Source of the DNA: Streptomyces sp. NBC_01262
GTDB lineage: Bacteria > Actinomycetota > Actinomycetes > Streptomycetales > Streptomycetaceae
DNA length: 64,000 nucleotides
Direction of reading: 5' to 3'
Assembly: GCF_036226365.1 (NCBI RefSeq)
Contig: NZ_CP108462.1
Span: forward strand, 1,116,001-1,180,000
This document shows positions 23,989 through 33,859 of this stretch, one piece after another. Each line of letters begins with the position of its first letter. The first letter of the stretch is position 1. Position numbers and translations under genes: made by a program. The notes beneath the pieces are model-generated. The model did not search any database. It had not been told where the DNA came from and worked only from the letters and a program-made list of their open reading frames with translations.

Positions 23989-24419
23989 CCACCGCCAAAC
24001 GAAGCTCCGTCCAGCAGGACATGTCCTGGGTCCTGGAACCGCTGCTCGTGCTGCCGGGGGTGGTCCACGGGCTGGTGCTGTCCACCGACGGGATGGTGCA
24101 GGGCGCGTCGCCGGGCCTGACCCGGGAGGCGGGTGAGGGGGCGTCGGCGATGATGTCGGCGCTGCAGGGGGCCGCGCGGACGATGGGCGCGGCGCTGTCC
24201 GGGGACATCGACACCCAGGTCCGGCAGGTCGTCGTGGAGACGAGCAACGGCTTCGTCTTCGCGGTCCCGGCCGGGCAGAACACCGTGCTGGCGGTCTTCG
24301 CGGCGACCGGTGTCGACATGGGTGTGGTCACCCACCACATGCAGATCCAGGTCAACACCCTGGGCCGGAAAGTCATGACCACCGCTCCCCGCGACCACGG
24401 CTCAGCCCAGGCGTCATGA
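23985..24419 (+). CDS. cvnB: CvnB: roadblock/LC7 domain protein
   Basis: A 144-residue roadblock/LC7 protein, the MglB-like regulator of the small GTPase CvnD. DMSWVLEPLLVLPGVVHGLVLSTDGM and the following beta-sheet segments match the Robl fold. Its start overlaps cvnA as ATGA and its stop overlaps cvnC likewise, so the proteins are made together. Members usually dimerise and modulate nucleotide exchange or hydrolysis; no catalytic motif is expected. Confidence 0.9.
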   Translation: MTTAKRSSVQQDMSWVLEPLLVLPGVVHGLVLSTDGMVQGASPGLTREAGEGASAMMSALQGAARTMGAALSGDIDTQVRQVVVETSNGFVFAVPAGQNTVLAVFAATGVDMGVVTHHMQIQVNTLGRKVMTTAPRDHGSAQAS

Positions 24420-24772
24420 CGGCGGGCCGAGGCGGAAGGCGACTCGTACCGTCCTACCTGGCCACCGGCGGCCGGGCCCGGCCCAGCCGGAACACCCTCG
24501 ACCAGCTCTCCGTGATCAACGCGGCGAGCGGCGTCGTACCGGAGGGCCTGGACCCGCCGCAGCTCCGCCTGCTCGAACTCCTGGCAGGCGGCGCGCTGTC
24601 CCTCGCCGAGGCGGCCGCGTATCTGCGGCTGCCCGTCAGTGTCACCAAGGTGCTGGTGTCGGACCTCGTCGACGCCGGGCACCTGATCGCACGCGCTCCC
24701 ATCCCGGCGGCCCAGACGCACGACCGGCAGATCCTAGAGAGGCTTCTCAGTGGACTACGCGCCATTCGATAA
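24416..24772 (+). CDS. cvnC: CvnC: DUF742 protein
   Basis: A 118-residue DUF742 protein. LVPSYLATGGRARP and the LLELLAGGALSLAEAAAYLRLPVSVTKVLVSDLVDAGHL segment are diagnostic; the latter resembles a winged helix-turn-helix but its DNA binding is unproven. In other conservons CvnC binds partners in the complex. It overlaps cvnD by 23 bases. Confidence 0.9.
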   Translation: MTAGRGGRRLVPSYLATGGRARPSRNTLDQLSVINAASGVVPEGLDPPQLRLLELLAGGALSLAEAAAYLRLPVSVTKVLVSDLVDAGHLIARAPIPAAQTHDRQILERLLSGLRAIR

Positions 24773-25367
24773 GCCGGCAGACAGCGACATCTACCTGACC
24801 GGAAGCCCGGACCAGCTCCTGGTGAAGATCCTGGTCACGGGCCCCTTCGGCGTCGGCAAGACCACCCTCATCCGGTCGCTGTCCGAGATCCGCCCGCTGC
24901 ACACCGAGGAGGTGATGACCGAGGCCGGCGCCCTGGTCGACGATCTCGCGGGAGTGCGCGACAAGACCACCACGACCGTCGCCATCGACTTCGGCCGCCG
25001 CACCCTGCCCGGCGACATCGTGCTCTATCTGTACGGGACCCCCGGCCAGCGCCGCTTCCTGCCGCTGTGGGAGGACATCGCCCGGGGCGCCCTGGGCGCG
25101 CTGGTGCTGGCCGACACCCGGCGCCTGGCCGAGTCCTTCGGGGCCATCGACCTGATCGAGGAGGCCGGGCTGAGCTACGCGGTGGCCGTCAACGCCTTCC
25201 CGGACGCGCCCGAGTACACCCCCGAGGTGCTGCGCGACCATCTGGATCTCGCTCCGGAGACCCCGCTGGTGGTCTGCGACGTGCGCGACCCCGGCTCGGC
25301 CGTGGACGCCCTCATCACCCTCGCCTCCCATCTCATCGCCGAATCCTCCCTGGAAGCCACGCTGTGA
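24750..25367 (+). CDS. cvnD: CvnD: Ras/MglA-like small GTPase
   Basis: A 205-residue P-loop GTPase. Walker A GPFGVGKT at residues 31-38, switch II region YLYGTPGQRRFLP, and VAVNAFPDAPEY in place of a canonical NKxD, as in bacterial CvnD proteins. It is the switch component of the conservon, controlled by the roadblock protein CvnB. GTG at 24750 follows GAGAGG. Its TGA overlaps the GTG of the first P450 (GTGA). Confidence 0.92.
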   Translation: MDYAPFDKPADSDIYLTGSPDQLLVKILVTGPFGVGKTTLIRSLSEIRPLHTEEVMTEAGALVDDLAGVRDKTTTTVAIDFGRRTLPGDIVLYLYGTPGQRRFLPLWEDIARGALGALVLADTRRLAESFGAIDLIEEAGLSYAVAVNAFPDAPEYTPEVLRDHLDLAPETPLVVCDVRDPGSAVDALITLASHLIAESSLEATL

Positions 25368-26583
25368 CTCCTGCCGTTCCCTCCGCCGGCACCGTGCCGC
25401 TGTACGGCCCGGACTTCGCCGCCGACCCGCACGGGGTCTACGCGCGGCTGCGCCAGTACGGACCGGTCGCCCCGGTGGAGATCTCCCCCGGTGTGCCCGC
25501 CCACCTGGTCACCGACTACCGCGCCGCGCTGGACCTGCTGCGCGACCCGGGCACCTGGTCCAAGGACCCGCGCGTGTGGCAGGAGACCCTGCCGCCGGAC
25601 TGCCCGGTGCTGCCGATGATGCAGTGGCGGCCCAACGCGCTGTTCAACGACGGTGAGGCGCACACCCGCTACCGGCGGGTCATCTCCGACAGCTTCGCCC
25701 GCATCGAGCCGCACCTGCTGCGCGAGCGGGTCATCGGCGCCGCCGACTCCCTCATCCGGCTGTTCGCCGAGCGCGGCAGCGTGGACCTGGTCACCGAGTA
25801 CACCCGGCCGCTGCCCCTGCTGCTGTTCAACGCCCTGTTCGGGCTGCCCGACGCCTACGGGGCCCGGCTGGTCTCCGCGCTGTCCAAGATGATGGAGGCC
25901 CGCAGCCCCGAGGAGGCCACCGAGGGCGGCGGCGAGTTCTACGGCTACGTGTCCGAACTGGTCGCCCTCAAGCTGGAGCAGCGCGGCGACGACCTGACCT
26001 CGTGGTTCCTGGACCACCCGGAGGGCCAGTCCCCGGAGGAGGTCCTCCAGCAGGTCTTCCTCACCCTCGGCGCGGGCAACGAGCCGACGGCCAACCTGAT
26101 CTCCAACGCCCTGTCCCGGATGCTCTCCGACCAGCGCTACTACCACACGCTCACCGGCGGCGCCCTGACCGCGCGTGACGCCATCGAGGACGTGCTGCGC
26201 AGCGAGCCCCCGCTGGCGAACTACTCGGCGCACTTCCCGCGCCACGACGTCCGTTTCCACGGCACCTGGATCAAGGCGAACGAGCTGGTCATGGTCTCGT
26301 ACTCGGCCGCCAACACCGGCCCCGACGGCCTGCCGCCCGGTCCCCGCACCGACGGCGGCGCGCACCTGGCCTGGGCGGCCGGACCGCACGCCTGCCCGGT
26401 GAAGAACCCGGCGCTGCTGATCGCGGTCACCGCCGTGGAACGGCTGACCAGCTTCCTGTCCGACCTCGAACTCACCGTCCCCCGCGAAGAGCTGGCGTGG
26501 CGCCCCGGACCCTTCCACCGCGCCCTCACCGGCCTTCCGGCCCGTTTCAGCCCGATCACGCCCGACCAGGCAGGAGCCACACC

Positions 26584-27804
<1,221 letters not shown>

Positions 27805-27813
27805 CCGGGACCG

Positions 27814-27848
27814 CCGGGCGCGGGCGGGCTTCGGTCCGCCCCGCCCGG
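27814..27848 (+). terminator. terminator-like hairpin after the conservon
   Basis: Arms 27814-27827 and 27836-27848 (CCGGGCG-GGGCGG type, one bulged base) with an eight-base loop, ten bases after the last P450 stop. It is very GC-rich and no T-run follows. Confidence 0.65.
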
Positions 27849-27894
27849 CGAAAACCCGCTGGCGCCCCCGTCCGTCCGGTGCTGGAGTGGCCGG

Positions 27895-28695
27895 ATGGAC
27901 CTGGATCATGAAGACCTCACCGCCCTGCTCACCCTGTACGACCGCCGGATGCGCCTGGGCGCCCCCGCCGATCCCGGGACGCGGGTCGAGCGGACCGGCC
28001 CGGTCGTACGCCAGAGCGGCGGCCCGGACGACTGGAACGGCGTCCTGTGGTCGGACCTGGACAAGGACACGGCCGACGCGGCGATCGCCGAGCAGGTACG
28101 GCACTTCGGCCCGCTCGGCGCCGGGTTCGAGTGGAAGCTGTACGCCCACGACCGCCCGGCCGACCTCGCCGAGCGCCTGCGGGCGGCCGGTTTCGTACCG
28201 GAGCCCACGGAGGCCCTGATGGTCGCCCGGGTGGAGGATCTGGCCACCGACGCCGACGCCCTGCTCCCCGAGGGCGTACGCCTGGTCCCGGTGACCGACC
28301 CGGCCGGCGTCGATCTCGTGGCCCAGGTGCACGAGCAGGCCTTCCGCTCTAGCGCCGCCGGCCTGCGCGCCCGGATGCTGGCCCACCTCGCCGAGAGCCC
28401 CGAAACCCTGTCCCTCGTCCTCGCCATGGCCGGCGACCTCCCGGTCTGCGCGGCCCGCATGGAGTTCCACCCCGGCACCGAATTCGCCAGCCTCTGGGGC
28501 GGCGGCACCCTCCCCGCCTGGCGCGGCCGTGGCATCTACCGTGCCCTCGTCGCCCACCGCGCCCGGCTCGCCGCCGAACGCGGCTACGGCTACCTCCAGG
28601 TCGACGCCGCCGACACCAGCCGCCCGATCCTGCTGCGGCTCGGCTTCGCACAACTGAGCACGACGACGCCGTATGTGTACGGGGGCCAGGGCTAG
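27895..28695 (+). CDS. GNAT acetyltransferase
   Basis: A 266-residue GNAT protein. The C-terminal half has the acetyl-CoA signature LWGGGTLPAWRGRGIYRALVAHRARLAAERGY and LLRLGFAQLS. The N-terminal half is less conserved and may set substrate choice. The substrate is unknown. The gene ends tail-to-tail with the next minus-strand gene, their stops sharing CTAG at 28692-28695. Confidence 0.83.
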   Translation: MDLDHEDLTALLTLYDRRMRLGAPADPGTRVERTGPVVRQSGGPDDWNGVLWSDLDKDTADAAIAEQVRHFGPLGAGFEWKLYAHDRPADLAERLRAAGFVPEPTEALMVARVEDLATDADALLPEGVRLVPVTDPAGVDLVAQVHEQAFRSSAAGLRARMLAHLAESPETLSLVLAMAGDLPVCAARMEFHPGTEFASLWGGGTLPAWRGRGIYRALVAHRARLAAERGYGYLQVDAADTSRPILLRLGFAQLSTTTPYVYGGQG

Positions 28696-29072
28696 GGGCC
28701 GACCGGCGGGACTCCCGCGACATGGCACAGCGTCACGTACAGCGGGATCGGAGGCGTGTACAGCCCGGGCTCGTCGGGGCGGTGGATCAGCCGGGCCCGG
28801 CCGGGTATGTGGGCGCCGACCGAATAGCGGGCGACCCAGGGCCAGTTGATGCCGGTGTCGGAACCGGAGGGGACGATCCACCAGAGCCGGGCGCCGTCGG
28901 CGAACACGCAGCCGACCCGGGGCAGGCGGTCCATGACGATCTTCCCGTATCCGGTGGGCATGCCCACCGCGTCACAGCCGAGGGTGGCCGGCAGATCGGC
29001 CGGAATGGCCAGCCGCGCCCCCACGCGGGGCCGGCGCAGCCGGCCGATCTGCACAGCCGGAGGAGTGGTCAA
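28692..29072 (-). CDS. conserved hypothetical protein coupled to the ATPase gene
   Basis: A 126-residue soluble protein beginning LTTPPAVQIGRLRRP, with WWIVPSGSDTGINWPWVARYSVGAHIPGR. I recognise it as the type of small Streptomyces protein found beside anti-sigma-like ATPases and XRE regulators, but it has no function I can name. The TTG start overlaps the stop of the upstream ATPase gene (TTGA), so they form one unit. Confidence 0.65.
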   Translation of the reverse strand: MTTPPAVQIGRLRRPRVGARLAIPADLPATLGCDAVGMPTGYGKIVMDRLPRVGCVFADGARLWWIVPSGSDTGINWPWVARYSVGAHIPGRARLIHRPDEPGLYTPPIPLYVTLCHVAGVPPVGP

Positions 29073-29524
29073 AGCCCCGCGCCGTACGGCAGTTCCGCCC
29101 ACACCACCCGGCCGGATCCCGGCCCGGTCGCATGGGCGCCCCAGGAGTCGCTCAGTGCCTGGACGATGAGCAGCCCGCAGCCGCTCTCGTTCCACTCCGA
29201 TTCGGGGTCGGGGTTGGGGTTGGCCCGAGGGCTGTTCGGGCCAACCCCTTGGTCGTGAACCGCGACGTAGAGCCGCAGTCCGTGATCGCCGAGTTCGCAC
29301 AGGATCGTGTCGCCACCCGCCTGGATGACGGCCTGCGCGGCGAGTTCGGAGACCACCTGCACTGCCGAGTCGCGCGTTTCCTCGTCGACATTCCAACGGG
29401 TGAGCCTCACCCGTGTCCGGCTGCGGGCATGCACGACCGATTCGGGGCGCGCAGGCAACGCGAAGGTGTACCGGCGGCCGCCGACGGAGCTGTCAGGGCC
29501 GAGCGGCGGCCAGGAGGTCATCGC
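29069..29524 (-). CDS. ATP-binding protein (anti-sigma/RsbW-like HATPase)
   Basis: A 151-residue histidine-kinase-like ATPase without kinase domain. VSELAAQAVIQAGGDTI (N-box variant), LYVAVHDQGVG (G1) and SGCGLLIVQALSDSWG (G2) fit. These abundant Streptomyces proteins resemble serine kinase anti-sigma factors. The usual VSELVTNAV N-box reads VSELAAQAV, so the magnesium-binding Asn is missing and ATPase activity is doubtful. The start could also be GTG 29542 or TTG 29578. It is divergent from the XRE gene across a conspicuous inverted repeat. Confidence 0.75.
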   Translation of the reverse strand, partial: AMTSWPPLGPDSSVGGRRYTFALPARPESVVHARSRTRVRLTRWNVDEETRDSAVQVVSELAAQAVIQAGGDTILCELGDHGLRLYVAVHDQGVGPNSPRANPNPDPESEWNESGCGLLIVQALSDSWGAHATGPGSGRVVWAELPYGAGL

Positions 29525-29578
29525 GCTACCGGGTGCGGTCACGGCGCTACTATGCGCGCCCACGAGAGCACTTGGCAA

Positions 29579-29607
29579 GGGCCACTCTGAAATCTGCAGA
29601 GTGGCCC
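29579..29607. promoter_or_regulatory. 11-bp inverted repeat between the ATPase and XRE genes
   Basis: GGGCCACTCTG (29579-29589) and CAGAGTGGCCC (29597-29607) are perfect inverted arms around AAATCTG. The site lies between the two divergent starts, 67 bases before the XRE start, and is the natural operator candidate for that regulator. Confidence 0.6.
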
Positions 29608-29673
29608 CGGCATCCGCCTCCGCCGTGTCAGACTGCTGCCCAGGAGCGTGCGGGAGGCAACGGGGAGGCCTAC

Positions 29674-30537
29674 GTGAGTGAACCGCGGCCGGCCCCGACG
29701 GTGGGTCAGGTCGTCCTCGGCAGACGCCTTCAGGACCTGCGCGAAAAGGCGGGGCTCAGGCGCGAGGAGGCCGCCGGGATACTCCGCGTGGCCCCCGCGA
29801 CGATCCGCCGGATGGAGACGGCCGAGGTCTCGCTCAAGATCCCGTACGTGCACATGCTGCTGAAGTCCTACGGGATCCCCGAGGCCGAGGCCGAGGCCTT
29901 CCTGAGGCTCACCGAAGAGGCCAACCTGCCCGGCTGGTGGCAGCGGTTCCACGACATCCTGCCGGACTGGTTCAGCGTCCACGTCAGCCTGGAGGGCTCG
30001 GCGAGCCTCATCCGCGGTTACGAACCGCACTTCGTCCCCGGCCTGCTCCAGACCGAGGACTACGCCCGGGCCATCCTGCGCACCGGCTCCCTGGGACGGG
30101 CCAGGCCCGAGGAGATCGAGCGGCACATCGCCCTGCGCATGGAGCGCCAGGCTCTGCTGACCCGCGCCGAGGCCGCCCCGCACCTGTGGGTCGTGCTCGA
30201 CGAAACCGTCCTGCGCAGGCCGGTCGGCTCCCGGGCCGTCATGCGCGCGCAGGCCGACCGGCTGCTCGCGGCCACCGAGATGCCGAACGTCACCGTGCAG
30301 ATAGCCGAGTTCTCCGCCGGCCACCACCCCGGCACGTACGGGCCGTTCGTCCTGTTCCGTTTCGCCGTTCCCGAACTGCCGGACATGGTCTACGTCGAGT
30401 ACCTGACCGGCGCCGTCTATCTCGACGAACGGAGCGAGGTCGCCTCGCACCTGGAGGTCATGGACCACATGGTGACGCAGGCGGCGACCGCACACCGCAC
30501 AAAGGAGATCCTGCGGGATTTCCGCGAGGAGCTGTGA
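29674..30537 (+). CDS. XRE family regulator with DUF5753 domain
   Basis: A 287-residue regulator. Residues about 10-65 are a helix-turn-helix (VLGRRLQDLREKAGLRREEAAGILRVAPATIRRMETAEV), followed by the DUF5753 module (EANLPGWWQRFHDILPDWFSVHVSLEGSA, YEPHFVPGLLQTEDYARAIL, ALRMERQALL). This BldB/WhiJ-associated class usually pairs with a DUF397 protein and often an anti-sigma-like ATPase, as found here. It may be antagonised by the DUF397 partner, as shown for related systems. GTG 29674 has GGGGAGG. The next ATG directly follows its stop. Confidence 0.9.
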   Translation: MSEPRPAPTVGQVVLGRRLQDLREKAGLRREEAAGILRVAPATIRRMETAEVSLKIPYVHMLLKSYGIPEAEAEAFLRLTEEANLPGWWQRFHDILPDWFSVHVSLEGSASLIRGYEPHFVPGLLQTEDYARAILRTGSLGRARPEEIERHIALRMERQALLTRAEAAPHLWVVLDETVLRRPVGSRAVMRAQADRLLAATEMPNVTVQIAEFSAGHHPGTYGPFVLFRFAVPELPDMVYVEYLTGAVYLDERSEVASHLEVMDHMVTQAATAHRTKEILRDFREEL

Positions 30538-30831
30538 ATGGATCGGATGGATCAGGTGGTCCGGATACACAACGGCATGCGCGCCGCCGACCTCGGCGCC
30601 GAGGGCTGGCACAAGCCGTGGAGCGGTGGCAACGGCGGCAACTGCATCGAGGCCATGCGGCTCGGTGACGGCCGCATCGCCCTGCGCCAGTCCACCGACC
30701 CCGAGGGGCCCGCACTGATCTGCACCTACAGCGAGTTCAAGGCCTTCATCGAGGGAGCCAAGGCCGGCGAGGCCGACTTCCTTCTTCCCTTACGGCGCCA
30801 GCCGGCCGACAACCGACGGAGTCCCGCATGA
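30538..30831 (+). CDS. DUF397 protein, partner of the XRE regulator
   Basis: A 97-residue DUF397 protein: WHKPWSGGNGGNCIEAMRLGDGRIALRQSTDPEGPAL and FKAFIEGAKAGEADF follow the family consensus. DUF397 proteins bind or antagonise the neighbouring XRE regulator. Codon 85 is TTA (30790-30792), the rare leucine codon read by bldA tRNA in Streptomyces, so production may be limited to later growth stages. The stop overlaps the ATG of the decayed methyltransferase (ATGA). Confidence 0.88.
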   Translation: MDRMDQVVRIHNGMRAADLGAEGWHKPWSGGNGGNCIEAMRLGDGRIALRQSTDPEGPALICTYSEFKAFIEGAKAGEADFLLPLRRQPADNRRSPA

Positions 30832-31174
30832 CCTCGATCGACACCGGCAAGCCCCGGTCGACGAGGAACTGGGCAAGCGCATCCTGTCCGTGGACCCGAA
30901 TGTGAAGACCTCCGCCCAGGACGGCGTCCGCCAGTTCCTCGACATCGGCACGGGCATCCCCACCGAGCCCAACCTCCACCAGATCGCCCAGTCGGTGGCC
31001 CCCGAGGCGCGCGTGGTCTACGCGGACAACGACCCGATCGTGCTGCGGCACGCCGAGGCCCTGCTGCGCGGCACCCCGGAGGGTTCCACCGACTATCTGG
31101 AGGCGATGTCCGCGAGCCGGAGCAGATCCTCGCTCACCCCGTCGAGCACTTCCGCCGCGGCGGCACCGGCCTGT
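30828..31174 (+). pseudogene. decayed DUF574 SAM-dependent methyltransferase
   Basis: Remnant of a DUF574 methyltransferase, often the third member of XRE-DUF397 cassettes. The ATG at 30828 reads MTSIDTGKPR and then leaves frame. VDEELGKRILSVDPNVKTSAQ resumes in another frame but lacks the segment before it. QFLDIGTGIPTEPNLHQIAQSV (SAM motif I) and ARVVYADNDPIVLRHAEALL are intact. After YLEA the coding passes by a one-base loss into DVREPEQILAHPVEHFRRGGTG in a third frame, and the C-terminal half is absent. At least three independent lesions make it non-functional. Confidence 0.83.
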
Positions 31175-31175
31175 A

Positions 31176-31199
31176 CCCCCGCCCCCCTCCACGCGGGGG
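31176..31199 (+). terminator. short GC hairpin after the pseudogene
   Basis: CCCCCGC (31176-31182) and GCGGGGG (31193-31199) form a seven-pair stem 32 bases before the DUF1003 start. It is a weak candidate terminator of the XRE cassette. Confidence 0.4.
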
Positions 31200-31230
31200 T
31201 GGCTCGCAAGAGCTAGGGCAGGATGTGCGC

Positions 31231-31695
31231 ATGACTTCCGAATCCCGCCCTGTCCGCCTCCGTCACGAGCAGGACGTCTACGCGCGGATGCGCGGCACAC
31301 AGGACCGGATCGCGGACGCGATCACCTCCTTCGCGGGCAGGATGGTCTTCGTCTATGTCCACGCCGTGTGGTTCGCCGTCTGGATCGCGCTGAACGAGGG
31401 CCTGCTGGGCAAGGCGGGGGTCTTCGACCCGTATCCGTACGGGCTGCTCACGATGATCGTGAGCCTGGAGGCGATCTTCCTGTCGACCTTCGTCATGATC
31501 AGCCAGAACCGCCAGGCGGCCCGCGAGAACGTACGTGCCGACCTGGACTTCGAGACCAATGTGCGCTCCGAGGTGTGGGCGGTCCACATAGGCAAGGCCC
31601 TGGGCCTGAACCCCGAGGAGATCGAGGCCCACGTCCAGGCCGCCGTCACCCAGGGCCGCGCCGGGGGCACACCGGTGGACCCACGCGGGCTCTAG
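31231..31695 (+). CDS. DUF1003 membrane protein
   Basis: A 154-residue protein with two membrane helices (MVFVYVHAVWFAVWIALN and LLTMIVSLEAIFLSTFVMIS). The second runs into the diagnostic DUF1003 SQNRQAARENVRADLDFETN segment, followed by a soluble tail. The function is unknown. ATG 31231 follows AGGA; a GTG six bases earlier is possible. It is convergent with the SDR gene. Confidence 0.85.
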   Translation: MTSESRPVRLRHEQDVYARMRGTQDRIADAITSFAGRMVFVYVHAVWFAVWIALNEGLLGKAGVFDPYPYGLLTMIVSLEAIFLSTFVMISQNRQAARENVRADLDFETNVRSEVWAVHIGKALGLNPEEIEAHVQAAVTQGRAGGTPVDPRGL

Positions 31696-31716
31696 GACAG
31701 GCCCTGGCCCGGCCCT

Positions 31717-32658
31717 TCAGTCAGCGACCGGGTAGGTGATGCCGGTCAGCCGTTCCGACTCCTGCCACAGGCGGCGTTGTGCCGCGGCGTCGTGGGAGCC
31801 GGCGGTGGACCGGACGCGGTCGGGGTACCCGGTGAACTGAGCTCGGCCCGGCGGGCCGTAGTAGTCGCCGCCGCGCACGTCCGGGTCGACCGCGGCGCGT
31901 GTCGTGGCCAGGGCGCCTTTCTGGGGGCTCTGCAGCAGCCACCAGGTGAGCGTCCGAAGCCGGGGATGCGTCATGACTCTGACCGGGAGGGGCATCTCGC
32001 GGCCGAACCCGGTGCGCACGTTGCCGGGATGGGCGGCCACCGCGATGGTCGGCACTCCGGCCGAGGCCAGTCGCCGGTGCAGCTCGTAGGTGAACATGAG
32101 GTTGGCCAGCTTGGACTGGGCGTACGCGTGCTGATACCGGTACCCGCGCGCGAAGTGCAGGTCATCGAAGTCGATGGTGCCGCGCCGGTGCCCGATGCTG
32201 CCGACCGTGACGACCCGCGACCCCGGTACGGTCAGCAGCCGGTCCAGGACCAGCCCGGTGAACGCGAAGGGGCCGAGGTGGTTGGTGGCGATGGTCGACT
32301 CGAAGCCGTCCTCGGTGACCGCGTACTGCGGCCTGATCCCGCCGGCGTTGTTGATGAGCAGGTCCAGGCGCGGGTGGTCGGCCCGGAGCTGTTCGGCCGC
32401 GCGCCGGATCGAGGCCAGTGACGCCAGGTCGAGCTGCAACGTGCGTACCGTCGGGTCCGATGAGGCGGAGATGCGGGCGGCGGCCTCCGCCGCTCTGCCC
32501 GTGTTGCGGCAGGCGAGGATGACAGTGGCGCCGTGTTGGGCGAGCAGCTTGGCCGTCTGGAAGCCCAGCCCTGTGTTCGCGCCGGTGATCACGGCCGTGC
32601 GTCCTCGTTGGTCGGGTATGTCGGCGGACGTCCAGCGCCGCCTCGTGCTCACGGTCAT
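31717..32658 (-). CDS. short-chain dehydrogenase (protochlorophyllide reductase-like SDR)
   Basis: A 313-residue SDR. GANTGLGFQTAKLL is the NADP(H) loop, LLINNAGG the NAG motif, and YAQSK the catalytic Tyr-Lys pair. The long C-terminal part, including RGGDYYGPPG, is typical of the retinol-dehydrogenase/WWOX-like branch found in actinobacteria. It starts six bases after the lipoprotein hydrolase stop, so the two form an operon that is probably controlled by the divergent TetR. Confidence 0.87.
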   Translation of the reverse strand: MTVSTRRRWTSADIPDQRGRTAVITGANTGLGFQTAKLLAQHGATVILACRNTGRAAEAAARISASSDPTVRTLQLDLASLASIRRAAEQLRADHPRLDLLINNAGGIRPQYAVTEDGFESTIATNHLGPFAFTGLVLDRLLTVPGSRVVTVGSIGHRRGTIDFDDLHFARGYRYQHAYAQSKLANLMFTYELHRRLASAGVPTIAVAAHPGNVRTGFGREMPLPVRVMTHPRLRTLTWWLLQSPQKGALATTRAAVDPDVRGGDYYGPPGRAQFTGYPDRVRSTAGSHDAAAQRRLWQESERLTGITYPVAD

Positions 32659-32664
32659 CTGAGG

Positions 32665-33834
32665 TCAGCCGCCGATTCGCTCGCCGAGGAAGTTCGTGAT
32701 CGTGCCCATGACCTTCTGGGTCGACCAGGGGATGCCTGCCTCGGGGTCGCCGAGGAAGGACATGTCGCCGTGATCGGCGCCCTTGACCACGTACCTGGTC
32801 GCGTCGACGTCCTTGGCCTTGAGGGCGTCGGCGAGGATGAGCGACTGGCTCGGGGACATGACGTGGTCGTTGTCGCCCTGGAGCAGGATGAACGGCGCGG
32901 TCCTGGAGTTGGCGTAGGTCGCCGGATTCGCTGCCGCGTTGGCCGCCGCGTCGCCGGTGACGGTCTTCTTCGAGCCCGGCCCGAAGACGTAGGCGTTGAT
33001 GAAGCTGCCCGGGGCGTTGTACGTCTTCTGTGTCGCCGCGTCGAAGTCGTCGGCGACCTTCGACAGGTCACCTGCCCCGAACTCGTAGACGACGGCCTGC
33101 ACGTCGCTGCTCCGGTCGAGGTTGTCGCCGATGTCGAACTGCTTGTCGCCGTTGGTGGTGCCCGCCATGGCCGCGAGGTACGCGCCTGCGGACTGGCCCC
33201 AGACGGCGACCTTGGTGCCGTCGATGCCGTACTGGCCGGCGTGCGCGCGCAGGTAGCGGATGGCTGACTTCACGTCCGCGACCCCGTTCTTGTAGGTCGC
33301 GCCGTTGCTGATCGTGCGGTACTCGATGCTCGCCACCGCGTAGCCCTGCTCGGCGACATAGGTGCGCTGCGCGAGGTTCGCCGCCTTGTCGTCCGCGACG
33401 AAGCCGCCGCCGGTGATGTACACGACCAGGGGCTTTGCTCCGGAGCCGTTCGGCACCTGGAGGTCCAGCTTGAGGTCGGTCTTCTTCCCGCCCGTGGTCG
33501 GCGAGGAGTAGACGATGTCCTTGCGGCTCGAAAGGTCGGCCTGCCCGCACTGGATCTGCGGCCCCGTCGGATCGATCACCGTGCTTGTGCTGGTGTCCGT
33601 GGGCTTCACCGTCTTGGAGACCGAGAACGCCGCCCCGTTTGACGCTCCGCCGCCTCCCGGAGCCGCGGTCGACGTGGATTCCTTCGGGCAGTCGCCAAGC
33701 GCCGACGAGGCGGCGGACGAGGCGGAGCTGGAACCGGTACTGCTCGCACCTGAGGAGCAGGCCGTGAGGACCAGTCCCAGGGCAAGGGCTCCGGATGTGG
33801 CGACGGTGAGGGCGAGGCGGCTCCGAATGGCCAT
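32665..33834 (-). CDS. lipoprotein alpha/beta hydrolase (esterase/lipase family)
   Basis: A 389-residue exported lipoprotein. The signal ends in the lipobox LTAC, after which a Ser/Ala-rich linker leads into a carboxylesterase-like alpha/beta hydrolase. YITGGGFVADD is the oxyanion loop (HGGG-like but with Thr for His), VWGQSAGAYLA the nucleophile elbow, LQGDNDHV the acid region, and GADHGDMSF the catalytic His. The substrate is unknown. ATG 33834 is preferred over one eight codons upstream because it starts the signal peptide and follows a purine-rich site. First gene of the leftward operon. Confidence 0.87.
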   Translation of the reverse strand: MAIRSRLALTVATSGALALGLVLTACSSGASSTGSSSASSAASSALGDCPKESTSTAAPGGGGASNGAAFSVSKTVKPTDTSTSTVIDPTGPQIQCGQADLSSRKDIVYSSPTTGGKKTDLKLDLQVPNGSGAKPLVVYITGGGFVADDKAANLAQRTYVAEQGYAVASIEYRTISNGATYKNGVADVKSAIRYLRAHAGQYGIDGTKVAVWGQSAGAYLAAMAGTTNGDKQFDIGDNLDRSSDVQAVVYEFGAGDLSKVADDFDAATQKTYNAPGSFINAYVFGPGSKKTVTGDAAANAAANPATYANSRTAPFILLQGDNDHVMSPSQSLILADALKAKDVDATRYVVKGADHGDMSFLGDPEAGIPWSTQKVMGTITNFLGERIGG

Positions 33835-33859
33835 GACTTTCTCTTTCCATGCGTCCAAG

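Noticed and set aside
30890..31216. An apparently intact 108-residue protein starting VDPNVKTSAQ
   Set aside because: It is the middle frame of a decayed DUF574 methyltransferase; the flanking pieces lie in other frames.
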